Below, in pieces: positions 45,462-57,157 of a stretch of 64,000 nt of DNA. The position numbers were made by a program, and so were the translations under genes. The notes under the pieces are model-generated. The model made no database searches and was not told the DNA's origin. It saw only the letters and a list, made by a program, of their open reading frames with translations. Origin of the DNA: Puccinellia tenuiflora (lineage: Eukaryota > Streptophyta > Magnoliopsida > Poales > Poaceae). The number at the start of each line of letters is the position of its first letter. Within the stretch, counting starts at the first letter, position 1. The stretch spans positions 1,463,584 to 1,527,583 of the forward strand of contig QRDG01000231.1 of NCBI GenBank assembly GCA_012064385.1. Reading direction: 5' to 3'.

Positions 45462-45654
45462 CCACTCTTACTGTTGCATTAACATTGCTTTCTGATTCCA
45501 AACAAAAAAAATGGTACCGCCGGACTAACAATACCGTGACATGTAGTACAAGTTCAGTTTACGAGGTTAACAAGATTTGCCTCCATCTGCTGTCATTTTT
45601 TTCAAAATTGAATCTCAAGGCCGAGAGAGCAAACAGCGTAAGTCTGGAAAATCC

Positions 45655-45830
45655 ACTTTGGCTCCCGGGTGCATATGCACCCGGTTTGTTTTTCGAAATT
45701 TTAAAAATATGAAAACACGTCGAAAAAATCTGAAAAAATTGGGCACAAACATATACAAGTATTAAACACTCGTGTAAAATTTCAACAGGAAAGAACACTC
45801 TTTGTGCATAACTTCCTGCAATAATGTCCC
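45655..45830 (+). repeat. Single arm of the foldback family
   Basis: Shares CGAAAAAATCTGAAAAAA and the ACACTCGTGTAAA motif with the foldback element at 43927-44263, but only one arm is present. It begins with the palindrome CCGGGTGCATATGCACCCGG. Confidence 0.5.
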
Positions 45831-46038
45831 GGCATAGCAAAAATCACAATACAAAAACAGAACACATAAGATAGAAGAAAGATACTCCAAGCAAAAGAAC
45901 AAAACCTCGGTCGAGTACGAAAAAATCTTTTGCTTTCAACATATCAAAGGGTAGAGAAAACATATGAGTACTAAGGTTGGACAAAAGGTCCAAGAGGAAA
46001 CCAGAATGGATCTAGTGCAAGCAGGTTTTCATGCTTAT

Positions 46039-46220
46039 TTGTCCAGGTCGAAGATTATAAAATGTTGTTGACAAAAACAAATCGAGAGGACTTCCACCTT
46101 GCAAAGCTTTTGCCATGACTGAACCAACTAAGCAGAAATACTCTATGAATTTAAAGAATTTACTACCCTCTGAATAAGCAGTTCTAGGTGGCCAAGGCAG
46201 AGGAAACAAGCCAAGAAATG
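46039..46220 (-). pseudogene. HECT ubiquitin ligase exon remnant (UPL3/UPL4-like)
   Basis: The minus-strand frame reads AFLGLFPLPWPPRT...SKFFKFIEYFCLVGSVMAKALQGGSPLDLFLSTTFYNLRPGQ. This pattern, with LGLFP.PW, F.K..EYF.L.G.VMAKALQ and FY.L..GQ, is characteristic of the N-terminal lobe of the HECT domain in plant UPL-type E3 ligases. An acceptor-like AATACAAG precedes it. After the GQ codons the sequence is ATAAGC where a splice donor GTAAGC would be expected, and the frame then stops at 46012. No upstream HECT exons were recognised, so this is a gene fragment or decayed gene. The assignment comes from memory of the family pattern. Confidence 0.65.
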
Positions 46221-46921
46221 CTTGTATTAAGTTTTTGGAATAATCATGTAAAAGAGAATAAAGGTTTTAGCTTCTAAAGTATCAGAATCACGTTGAGAAT
46301 TATTGCAGCACTAATTAAATCCAGAAGATAAACTAAGACGTATCAGCAAGCAATCATGCTTGAATGCTCGCGACAGTTCTAGTTCATGGAACGAACCCTT
46401 TCTCTTTTTTCCTACCTTGTTATACTCAACCAGCATAACAAGCATTTTCTATAAATGTGCAATGATAAGATCAAAAATATACATCCTAATTTTAATGCAA
46501 AATATTTACCAACATCGCTAAAACCCACATATGAAGAAAATATAAAAGAAACCAGTAGGCCATGTAAGTCAAATTAAGCAGCCAACTCAAAATGCAATTT
46601 ATTTTGCACATGAAGTATGAACGAGGTTAATTAGCTACCATACATTCGGAGCAGAGCCTTACCTCTTGCATGAGTTGGGTACAGATGATGCATATAAAAA
46701 AGTGTGCTGATGATTTGAAGCAAAAGATCTTATCTACAAGTAAGGAAAATCTGTGAAACCAATCTGGATGTTATGATAAACAAAAACAATTCCCAATATC
46801 ACTATAGCCTTACACTCTCTGATCAAACATATGAACAACTCCATCTCAGTACATGGACAGTGCAATGAGTAGACCATTACGTCCATAGTAGGCAAAAATG
46901 TGCAACATATAATAAAATATG

Positions 46922-49305
46922 TGAAAGAGCATGGTTGCCCCCATGTGTTGTTTTGGTAATTAATGACAATCTCTATGGACTAATGTGTGTTTTGAGTTAT
47001 ATTTGCAGTGTTGGTCCATAAGGAATGCTTGAACTCCTTATGTTGGAGTCAAGGCTAAAAGAAGAAGATTATATGTTGATCAAGGCTAAGTGCAAGTTGA
47101 TCAACATACAAGATAAGGGCATGTGAAGATATGCGAAAGAGTGTCTCTCCCATATTAGTGTATGGGGGAGCAATATGCGAGTCTTCACCGAGCAGAGCAC
47201 AATCAAGAACGATGATCCACTTGAGAGTAGATCAAGATCGTCATCATCTAGCTCAAGTGGAATGTGCAAGGAAAAGGTATGATCTTGATAGGGTTTCTAT
47301 TTTACCGGTCTCAGGGTGTAGTTGGGAGACCGGGTTTTAGGATAGGTAACCGTACTATCAAGAGGGGCTCTCAAGTGAGCTTTAGCGTATCGGTCGTAGA
47401 GAGCTCAAACCTTTGCATCCTTGGCATCATCTTTCTTGGTTTCTATTTGGATCTTATCGTAGTGTGGTATTGGTGCTTGTCGTGTTTTTCATGACAAGGC
47501 CAAGATCACCGAAAACGGTTTTCATATGTGTCCCCTATTGAGTTTTCGGTGTTGGAGATTTTTGCCGGTCCATCTATGCGGAAGGTTTCACTCTTCCATT
47601 TATTAGCAAAATCTCCCTTGCTTGGTTTCAATATTTTCACTTGTTATTGGGTAGCATTTGTCGTCCTCTTTCCAACAAAAGTGGTTTCATGTCATTCGGA
47701 CTTCATCTGCAAAAGATATGGTTTTCCGGTTTTCAATAGAAAGGTTTTACCTTTCATCATTTGGTTTTACCATATCTTGTTGAACAATGATGTTTCTCTG
47801 CATATTCTTGTAGTGCTTGTTGTGACGATTCCAACGAGTCCAAGATTATCGAAAACGGAGTTCGTATGCGAAAATTATTGCGACTTTACCCTCGGTCGAT
47901 TTCTAAAGAGAAAAGAAAAAAAGGGAGTGGCTAGACCGGCCCCCAGACCGGCCCAGGCCGGCTCCCTGGCCGGCGTGGTCGGGTGGGGCACCGGCCTCCA
48001 GACCGGCCCAGGCCGGGACCCTGGCCGGCGCGGTCGGGTGGGCCTCCGGCTCCCTGGCCAGCCCAGGCCGGCTCCCAGGTCGGGGCGGTCGGGTGGGCCT
48101 CCGGCTACCTGGCCGGGTCACTGGCCGGCGCGGCCGGATGGGCTGGCGGGTCCCCGGCTGGCCCAGGCCGGGTTGCAAGCCGGCCCGGCTGTGTTGTTAG
48201 CCCGTTCCTTTTTCCAACAGCTCTATTTTTGGAGCCTCTATTTAAGGGGTTTCTTCCCCAAATAAACCCTAACCTTTTGCCAACTTCTTGAGCTATTTCT
48301 CCCCTCCATTGTTGACCCTCTTAAGCTTGGCATCTCTCAATCCCTCCAATAGTTCTTGCTAGTCTTTGAGGGAAAAGAGAGAGGAGGTTTAGATCCAGGT
48401 TTCAACCAATTGATTTCTCCTCTAAGTGAGGAGAAAACTTTGGATCTAGATCTTTGGAGTTTCTTGGTATTTCTCCTTGTTCTTCCTCTCAAATCCCTCC
48501 CAAGCATTAGTTGCTTTGGTTGGATTCGGGTTGGAAGAACTTGACCACTTAGTGTGTTCTTGCCATTGCATCGGTTGCATCGGTTTGAGTTCTCCACGGT
48601 GATTCATGGAAGTTGAAGTTGAGAAGCTTGTTACTCTTGGGTGCTTGGGTGCCCTAGAGCTTGTTCCTCTAGGGCACGTTGGTACCCTAGACGGTTGTTG
48701 ATTTCTCGGAGTCTTGGTGGCTCACGGGATTTGTCGGGAGCCACCAATTGAGTTGTGGTGTGTGCCCCGGCCTTGGGCATCGAGTCTTGGCGGCTCGGTG
48801 CATTTGGTGAAGACCCTCCAACTTGTGGAGTGTGCTTCATCCTTGTAAAGGTTCTAGTTATCAACCTCAATGACAACATAGTGACAAGTGCCTCGCCACA
48901 TCGGTGGTAAGACAGAACGGAGATACAGTGTGCCATATCAAGGCTACTCGGTGTTTCGTATTGGTGAACATCGCGCCGCTCCAACGGAGACTAGCTTCCA
49001 TTGGGAAGTGAACTTCGGGATAAATCATCGTCTCCAAGTGCCTCGGTATTTCTATACCCGAGCTTCTTACTTATGCTACTTACTTTGTGATAGCCATCGA
49101 GTTTGAAGTTATATATCTTGCTATCACCTAGTCGATTATATTGCTTAGCATAAGTTGTTGGTGCACATAGGTAAACCTAGCTAGTTTAGGTTTTGGCTTG
49201 ATAAATTAAACATTAGTTTTTATTCCGCATTTATTCAAACCTTAACCGTAATAATTTTAAATCGCCTATTCACCCCCCCCTCTAGGCGACATCCGTGTCC
49301 TTTCA
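46922..49305 (+). mobile_element. 5' LTR of the gag-only element
   Basis: 2384 bases, matching the 3' LTR closely. It contains a GC-rich minisatellite (47930-48185) and CTATTTAAGGG (48237), a possible TATA. Confidence 0.88.
47930..48185 (+). repeat. GC-rich minisatellite in 5' LTR
   Basis: Units of roughly 45 bases built on CCCAGGCCGG, CCTGGCCGGC and GGTCGGGTGGG. The 3' LTR has a shorter version (56085-56275). Confidence 0.8.
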
Positions 49306-49307
49306 AT

Positions 49308-49324
49308 TGGTATCAGAGCAGGTT
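49308..49324 (+). promoter_or_regulatory. Primer binding site of the gag-only element
   Basis: TGGTATCAGAGCAGGTT follows the LTR end by two bases; it fits initiator tRNA-Met. Confidence 0.88.
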
Positions 49325-49360
49325 CTCTCTTTATAGGGCTTCACGGCCTAGAGAGTAAAG

Positions 49361-51385
49361 ATGTCGTCTAGTGGTTTAGTGCACAATGCCTCTTTGTTGA
49401 TATTCGATGGCACTAATTATGATGATTGGAGAAATCGCATGCTAAATTATTTTAGGGACATTAATCCATATATAGAGCAAATTTTAGATATGGGTTTTTC
49501 TCCTCCAAAGGATTCGAAAATATTATCTTTAGAGGATGAGGAAAATTCTTATCTAGATGATGAAGCTTCTAAAGTGATTTTCAAGTCTTTGAGAAATGCA
49601 GTTGCTTTGTCGATCTCTCCTTATCGGAATGCTCATGAGCTATGGACCAAGCTTCAAGACAAATATGGTATGTCCATTGATTGTGGGAATGATTGTTCTC
49701 CCTCCACCTCCGGGCATGATGAGGTCTCAACTTCTTCTACTTCACCAACATGTGGCAAGCCACAAAATAATGCAATGGTGAGTAGAGATAAATTTTGCAA
49801 TGATAATAATGAAAATAATAATGATGATGAAGATAGTGAAGATGAGGATAAAAGTTTTGACTTCCTTATGAATAAGAGTAGAATGGTTGAACGTGCTCTT
49901 CATAAGAATAAAAATGCTCATGATAGTTTCATAGAATTCATAACTACCTTTGTTGGGTACAAGCAAGAAATAGATGATTTGGAAACTCGTCTTGATGAAT
50001 CTCTTAGCAATGAACGTTATTATGCAAAAAAGATTGCGAATCTTGAGGAAGCTCTTGAAGAAGAACAAACCACCAAGAAAACTCTTGAGGAGACATTTAC
50101 TCTAGAGTTATCTAAAGTAAATGAAACCCATGATAGAGCTCTCAAGGTGGCTAATGATTTTAAAATAAAAAATGATGAGCTTGTTGTTGAAATTGTTAGA
50201 CTCCTTGAGGCTAATGAGAAATTTGAAAAGGATGTCAAGTCCTTGGAAGATTCTCTTGCACATCTCACTAAGTCCCATGATAAACTCCAAGCTCAATTGC
50301 TAAAAGAGCTTCCTACTTGTTCTCCCATTGCTATTAATGTTGATGCTTGTGCTACTAACTCTATTTCGTGTGAAGCATCCATTTTAAAGGAGAAAGTTGA
50401 GCTAAGGGCTCAACTTGAGTTTCTAACTAGCAATTATGAGATATTGGAAGAAAGCCATGAGAAGCTCTCGAGCTTTCATGAGGATCTTCTAGTATCTCAT
50501 GATAAGCTAAAGTTAGCTCATGAGGCTATCACTACCAAGGTAATATCTAGTGAGCCTCATGTGGACAATGGCACAACTTCTACTAAAAATGCTATAATGT
50601 CATGTGCTAGTCCTTGTAATTCTTCATCACACACTAGTGGTAAATCATATGTTGAATTACATTTCATGCCTAGTTGCTCTAACAATGAAGCCTCAACTTC
50701 CACTAGTACTTGTGTAGCTACTAACCTTGTAGGGAAGACTAAAGAGCACAAGGCACAAGCCACTTCTTTGAAGAAAGATGTGGAGAAGCGTCATAAAGGG
50801 AAGGCCACACTTGACAACATGTTGAGTCTGCAAAAATCCCCCAATGACAAGAGTGGACTTGGATTCAACTCCAATATCAAGAACAAGTCCAAGAGTAGCA
50901 ATAAGAAGGGCCAAGAACAAGCCAATCATTCGGCCAAGATTGTTTGCTTCAAGTGCAAAGTTGAAGGGCACCATGTTAGGGATTGCACAATGAAGAAGAA
51001 GCCTCTTAGTGAGAAGCAACTAGGGAAGCGGCCTCTTACTCAATCTCATGCTCAACCACGAGTTGAACAAAGGTCACCTCCTAAGAAGACTCAAGCAAAT
51101 GCTCCTCAAGTTGAGGAGCCTATTAAGAAGAAAGAAAAGAGTCGATGTTGCTACCTTTGTCGTGGCAAGGGTCACTTTGCTTCTTCTTGCACTATCGGTA
51201 ACCTATCCAACCCCATCTTAATTGATGATGCTTATTCACTTAGAAAGGACAGAGTTGGCAATGTGTTTGCCAAATATGTGGGAACTCAAAGTGGTGTCAA
51301 GAAAAGAACCATTTGGGTTGCCAAACCTATTGTGACTAACCTCTTAGGACCCAACTTGGTTGGGGACCAACAAGCTCCAACTTGA
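49361..51385 (+). CDS. Copia-type gag with two CCHC zinc knuckles
   Basis: This is an intact 674-codon frame. The N-terminus (LLIFDGTNYDDWRNRMLNYF) and YRNAHELWTKLQDKYG resemble the UBN2/DUF4219 gag of Copia elements, although the usual long helical part after it is shortened. A long acidic, coiled-coil-like region follows (about residues 180-420). A lysine-rich stretch precedes two zinc knuckles, C529-C532-H537-C542 and C597-C600-H605-C610. The product should bind element RNA and form particles. No protease, integrase or reverse transcriptase follows in any frame, so mobility would need partner enzymes. The frame is uninterrupted. Confidence 0.85.
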   Translation: MSSSGLVHNASLLIFDGTNYDDWRNRMLNYFRDINPYIEQILDMGFSPPKDSKILSLEDEENSYLDDEASKVIFKSLRNAVALSISPYRNAHELWTKLQDKYGMSIDCGNDCSPSTSGHDEVSTSSTSPTCGKPQNNAMVSRDKFCNDNNENNNDDEDSEDEDKSFDFLMNKSRMVERALHKNKNAHDSFIEFITTFVGYKQEIDDLETRLDESLSNERYYAKKIANLEEALEEEQTTKKTLEETFTLELSKVNETHDRALKVANDFKIKNDELVVEIVRLLEANEKFEKDVKSLEDSLAHLTKSHDKLQAQLLKELPTCSPIAINVDACATNSISCEASILKEKVELRAQLEFLTSNYEILEESHEKLSSFHEDLLVSHDKLKLAHEAITTKVISSEPHVDNGTTSTKNAIMSCASPCNSSSHTSGKSYVELHFMPSCSNNEASTSTSTCVATNLVGKTKEHKAQATSLKKDVEKRHKGKATLDNMLSLQKSPNDKSGLGFNSNIKNKSKSSNKKGQEQANHSAKIVCFKCKVEGHHVRDCTMKKKPLSEKQLGKRPLTQSHAQPRVEQRSPPKKTQANAPQVEEPIKKKEKSRCCYLCRGKGHFASSCTIGNLSNPILIDDAYSLRKDRVGNVFAKYVGTQSGVKKRTIWVAKPIVTNLLGPNLVGDQQAPT

Positions 51386-54300
51386 TCAATAGGTGTTGAT
51401 GGAGGACATTGGAGACTTGGCTATCTTTGAAGAATTGAGGGATCTTCATGATTGTATTTCATCAAAGCCAAGTCAATTTGATTTTCACCTATCTATCTCA
51501 TATCCTATGTTCCTCCTTGCGGTAACTTATATTTAAATTATATATACATTGAAAGTTGCTTGCTCCCTTGCATGTGTTAGTTTTGTTCCTAGCATGTGTT
51601 TGTATATGTTGTGCTTATTACTTACCTTGAGCAATCAAGATTGTGTATGTTAATTTGCGCACCATGTATGTGTAAACTTTGTGTTGAGTCATTATTGGAT
51701 CTTGTGTTGATTTCAATTGGCTCTTTTGAGAGATTTTGGGGGAGTGATATGCTTTTTGCACTTCACAAACCTAAAAATGTGTGTACATGAGGCACACCAC
51801 CTAGTATTGATATCTCAATATTATCTAGTTACTATGTGGTATGTCATATTCATGAGAAGTTCAAATTCTACAATGTCCGTTAATTTCTCTAATTGGTTTT
51901 ATTTGCCTCTTGCTTAGATAAAATGAATTATCACATTATGGGGGAGTAATAAGCTATGTGCATATTACAATCCCACAAAATGTGAACATTTGAGGTTTGC
52001 CACTTAGATTTGATATTGTAAATTATCTTATTCCTATGTGGCATGTTTGCTCAAACAAGTTCCAATTCTCTTTTTGGTTACCCTTTGGCTCTTGTTTGTG
52101 TGAGTTTTCTTGGTATGTTTTCTCTATAATATGCATTCCTATATATTATTTGAGAAACCATTTGTTCCATGTTATTCTAACCATGGCCTTGCCGGTTGGT
52201 TTGAATAGTTGGAACTACCAACAAACTTTATTAAAATATGGTGTTTTATTTCTTATCTCTTGTCATATGTTTTATCTTGTGAGGATATTCTTGGATACCT
52301 CTATCACCGGGAAAATAATTCCAAATGGTCATTATCCTTGGACAGTCCATATTTATGTCTGTGGTAGAATATTTTGGATTATCCTTACATTGGCATTAGC
52401 TTTTATTCGCCCCATCTCTTGCCAAAATATTTATTTTGACTCCCGTTGCCTTCCTTGCCTCTTGCATGGATCCTAATCTTCAATTGGTAGTGTTTAGTGT
52501 TGTAAATAAAATATGAAGAGTAATGATCCCTTGTGCATGCATTTTGTATTCAAATACAAATATCAAAAATAATGCATGAATCTTGGGGGAGCATTCATTT
52601 TTATTCAGAACACTATCCTATCTATCAATATTTGATCCTTTCAATTGGCATTCAATTTCTATCGTATGTGTTTATGGAAGACAAATCTTTTTCTCTTGAT
52701 GCTTTGTGCCATCATGAAAAGTGTAGAGGGTGTTTGGTTTATTTGGTGTAACCTTGCTCTCTCTTGGGAGTCTTGCTTTCTCATTTCTTGTTTTATGTTT
52801 ATCCTATAGAATGAGAAAATCCTTTGGGCATGTCTCTTTCTTTTATCTTATATGCTCATTGGCCTTGCCGAGGTACTTTCAATTGGTATTAATTGGAATT
52901 TAATATCTCCTCCATAGATATTTGTTTCAATTGATATTCATTGTGGGAAATTTGATACCTTATTACTTTATCTTACTTTACTTGACTCCGGTCAAGTATT
53001 ATCCTCTTCTTGGTATCTTTTTTCCTAGTTGGTATCTTATTTTTAATTGGTGTCTTATCGATCATGTGTTACTTTGATTCGATTCCTTTTGATATCACAC
53101 TTCATGTGTTGATGTGTTTTGGAATCAATCATATGTTGATTTGATTTTTCCTCAATCATGTGTTGATTTGGATTTTGATATAATTTGGACAACCTTTTTG
53201 TGTCACACTTTGGTGTGCTCTCTTCTTGGTTTACTTGGTGTTTTTGTCCAAATTGTATCTCGTTTGGTTTTTAAAAGACTTTGTATGTATATCCTTTAAC
53301 ATATATATTATATGGCATGCTTGTCTTTCTTGATCCAATATATAGGGAATACTCCACCGAATCCTAAATCGGCTAAGATGTGCATGAAATTCAATTTCAT
53401 ATATATATGCACATATTTATGTGGAGTGTTTCCTATGTATTGTAGTGTATCTAACTACTATGGAACCCAATAAGTTTGGGAACCATTTTGTACTTGAATT
53501 TTGTTTTAGGTACAATGGAGATGCATTGGATGCTTGCCTCATTCATAATGAAGGTGTTCTCACCATGTGATTATTGGAGTCAAGTTTTGATGATATACAA
53601 ACTCTCATCTACTTCATCGTCAATGTATCTCGGTAACAAGTATCTACCTCATGCATACTTTTCTAGTCTCAACCCTGTGTAGGTTGCTTCTTGGCATGAA
53701 AGCTTTAATGTGCAATTGTTGTGGTTTTGGCTTATTTCCTTCACTTGGTATATCTTTGTGATATTTGTGACGAAATTGCAAAAACATCTCCTTCAATTGG
53801 TATTGTTTCTTTGTGATACTTGTTGCCTATCTCAATGCATTTCCACTATCTCTTGTTCCCTTAGTGATATGTGTGATGCATTTGATGTGTTTGAAGTTCA
53901 TTTATATACAATGAGATAAATTTGAGCTATGTGCTATGCTTTTAAGCAATAATCTCTTTTTTTATATTCATGACTTCCTTTTGGTTACCGTGGTCTCCCT
54001 TTCTTCGACAATTTCATATGTGTAAGTTTCTTTGTCGATGTATATCATTAACGATTTGTCTACTTAGAAACCTATACATATGAGAGAGGTCACCTTTTAT
54101 TTGGTATTCTATTTTTCTTTCAAGCCACCTTGTCTTTTATCTGTAATTCTTTGGTGGCTCCAAGTTTGTCTCGTGAGTGCTTGTCTTATTTCTATTCGCA
54201 TCTTTGCGCACTCACATTTTATTGAAGATCCTTCTCTTCATGCTTATCACGATATGCATGTTGATGTTGTTGGCTAAATGTTCTCACTAGCTCTTGGCTT

Positions 54301-55073
54301 TTTCAATTGGTTTAGTTTCCAATTGGTATCCTTGAGCTTGTGAACATATTCTTTTTGAAAAAATCTTCTTTGTAAGTTGTGTGTGTCAATACTTGATATA
54401 TAACTTATCTCCATATGGTTAAGACTATGTGTCTTACCAAATTAATTGTCTTGTCACACACACATACTCTTGGTTGGGCCCTTCTTGATAGTTTCTTTTA
54501 ATTGGTATCTCCTTATGGCTCAACCACATCTTTGGTGCAAGTGCTTTGTTTTGCTTTTATTTTTACATCCTTGCACTTGGTGAGTGTTCTAGATGATTTT
54601 GGGGGAGTGAGGATTCCATATTTGTGCACTCCTCAATAGTGCATGAACATTGGGGAGCTTCTCTATTTTTATTTAGAACTCTCGGTTAGGATCTTCTCGA
54701 TTGCTTTTCTTCTTTGTGGAGATGTTTAGAATGATTTCAAACTTTTGCAATCTTTGGATCCTCAATATAGTTCGATTTCCTCTATTATTCGTCAATGGAT
54801 ATGTGCATTTGATTTCATTCATATCTTGAGAAGTGCACACCTTGTGGAGGAACACATATTATATTCGCCTTCTAATTTTTTTCCCATTTCGGCAATCGAT
54901 GCCAATGGGGGAGAAGTTTTAGAGGCCGTTTAAGGGAATTTGGTTTTATGCTTTCGTTTGGTTCTTAAGCATTTGCCTCTCATGCTCACGTATCCTTGTC
55001 TTGCAAGGTTGCTTAATTCATTATATAAACTCCCTTAAAAGGGATTGTCATCAATTACCAAAATGGGGGAGAT
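51386..55073 (+). mobile_element. Noncoding internal region of the gag-only element
   Basis: This is 3.7 kb of T-rich sequence with no convincing gene where pol would be expected. GGGGGAG recurs (about 51738, 51940, 52585, 54601, 54907 and the true polypurine tract at 55065), and CAATTGGTAT-like motifs recur (52879, 53793, 54319, 54499). Segments starting at 51738 and 51940 are diverged copies of each other. It ends in AAAATGGGGGAGAT. Confidence 0.7.
55060..55073 (+). promoter_or_regulatory. Polypurine tract of the gag-only element
   Basis: AAAATGGGGGAGAT directly before the 3' LTR. Confidence 0.8.
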
Positions 55074-57157
55074 TGAAAGAGCATGGTTGCCCCCATGTGT
55101 TGTTTTGGTAATTAGTGACAATCTCTATGGACTAATGTGTGCTTTGAGTTATATTTGCAGTGTTGGTCCATAAGGAATGCTTGAACTCCATATGTTGGAT
55201 TCAAGGCTAAAAGAAGAAGATTATATGTTGATCAAGGCTAAGTGCAAGTTGATCAACATACAAGATAAGGGCATGTGAAGATATGCGAAAGAGTGTCTCT
55301 CCTATATTAGTGTATGGGGGAGCAATATGCGAGTCTTCACCGAGCGGAGCACAATCAAGAAAGGTGATCCACTTGAGAGTAGATCAAGATCGTCATCATC
55401 TAGCTCAAGTGGAATGCGCAAGGAAAAGGTATGATCTTGATAGGGTTTCTATTTTACCGGTCTCGCGGTGTAGTTGGGAGACCGGGTTTTAGGATAGGTA
55501 ACCGTACTATCAAGAGGGGCTCTCAAGTGAGCTTTAGCGTATCGGTCGTAGAGAGATCAAACCTTTACATCCTTGGCATCATCTTTCTTGGTTTCTATTT
55601 GGATCTTATCGTAGTGTGGTATTGGTGCTTGTCGTGTTTTTCATGACAAGGCCAAGATCACCGAAAACGGTTTTCATATGTGTCCCCTATTGAGTTTTCG
55701 GTGTTGGAGATTTTTGCCGGTCCATCTATGCGGAAGGTTTCACTATTCCATTTATTAGCAAAATCTCTCTTGCTTGGTTTCAATATTTTCACTTGGTATT
55801 GGGTAGCATTTGTCGTCCTCTTTCCAACAAAAGTGGTTTCATGTCATTCGGACTTCATCTGCAAAAGATATGGTTTTCCGGTTTTCAATAGAAAGGTTTT
55901 ACCTTTCATCATTTGGTTTTACCATATCTTGTTGAACAATGATGTTTCTCTGCATATTCTTATAGTGCTTGTTGTGACGATTTCCAATGAGTCCAAGATT
56001 ATCGAAAACGGAGTTCGTATGCGAAAGTTATTGCAACTTTACCCTCAGTCGATTTCTAAAGAGAAAAGAAAAAAAGGGAATGGCCAGACCGGCCCATAGA
56101 CTGGCCCAGGCCGGCTCCCTGGCCGGCGCGGTCGGGTGGGCCTCCGGCTCCCTAGCCAGCCCAGGCCGGCTCCCAGGCCGAGGCGGTCGGGTGGGCCTCC
56201 GGCTCCCTGGCCTGCCCAGGCCGGGTCACTGGCCGGCGCGGCCGGATGGGCTGCCAGTTCCCCGGCCGGCCCGGCTGTGCTGTTAGCCCTTTCCTTTTTC
56301 CAACAGCTCTATTTTTGGAGCCCCTATTTAAGGGGTTTCTTCCCCAAATAAACCCTAACCTTTTGCCAACTTCTTGAGCTATTTCTCCCCTCCATTGTTG
56401 ACCCTCTTAAGCTTGGCATCTCTCAATCCCTCCAATAGTTCTTGCTAGTCTTTGAGGGAAAAGAGAGAGGAGGTTTAGATCCAGGTTTCAACCAATTGAT
56501 TTCTCCTCTAAGTGAGGAGAAAACTTTGGATCTAGATCTTTGGAGTTTCTTGGTGTTTCTCCTTGTTCTTCCTCTCAAATCCCTCCCAAGCATTAGTTGC
56601 TTTGGTTGGATTCGGGTTGGAAGAACTTGACCACTTAGTGTGTTCTTGCCATTGCATCGGTTGCATCGGTTTGAGTTCTCCACGGTGATTCGTGGAAGTT
56701 GAAGTTGAGAAGCTTGTTACTCTTGGGTGCTTGGGTGCCCTAGAGCTTGTTTCTCTAAGCTTGTTCCTCTAGGGCACGTTGGTACCCTAGACGGTTGTTG
56801 ATTTCTCGGAGTCTTGGTGGCTCACGGGATTTGTCGGGAGCCACCAATTGAGTTGTGGTGTGTGCCCCGGCCTTGGGCATCGAGTCTTGGCGGCTCGGTG
56901 CATTTGGTGAAGACCCTCCAACTTGTGGAGTGTGCTTCATCCTTGTAAAGGTTCTAGTTGTCAACCTCAACGACAACATAGTGACAAGTGCCTCGCCACA
57001 TCGGTGGTAAGACACAACGGAGATACGGTGTGCCATATCAAGGCTACTCGGTGTTTCACATTGGTGAACATCGCGCCGCTCCAACGGAGACTAGCTTCCA
57101 TTGGGAAGTGAACTTCGGGATAAATCATCGTCTCCAAGTGCCTCGGTATTTCTATAC

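Noticed and set aside
52533..54933. Short plus-strand open frames in the noncoding part of the gag-only element as pol remnants.
   Set aside because: None shows an integrase, reverse transcriptase or RNase H motif; they are T-rich, with phenylalanine-rich translations typical of noncoding DNA.
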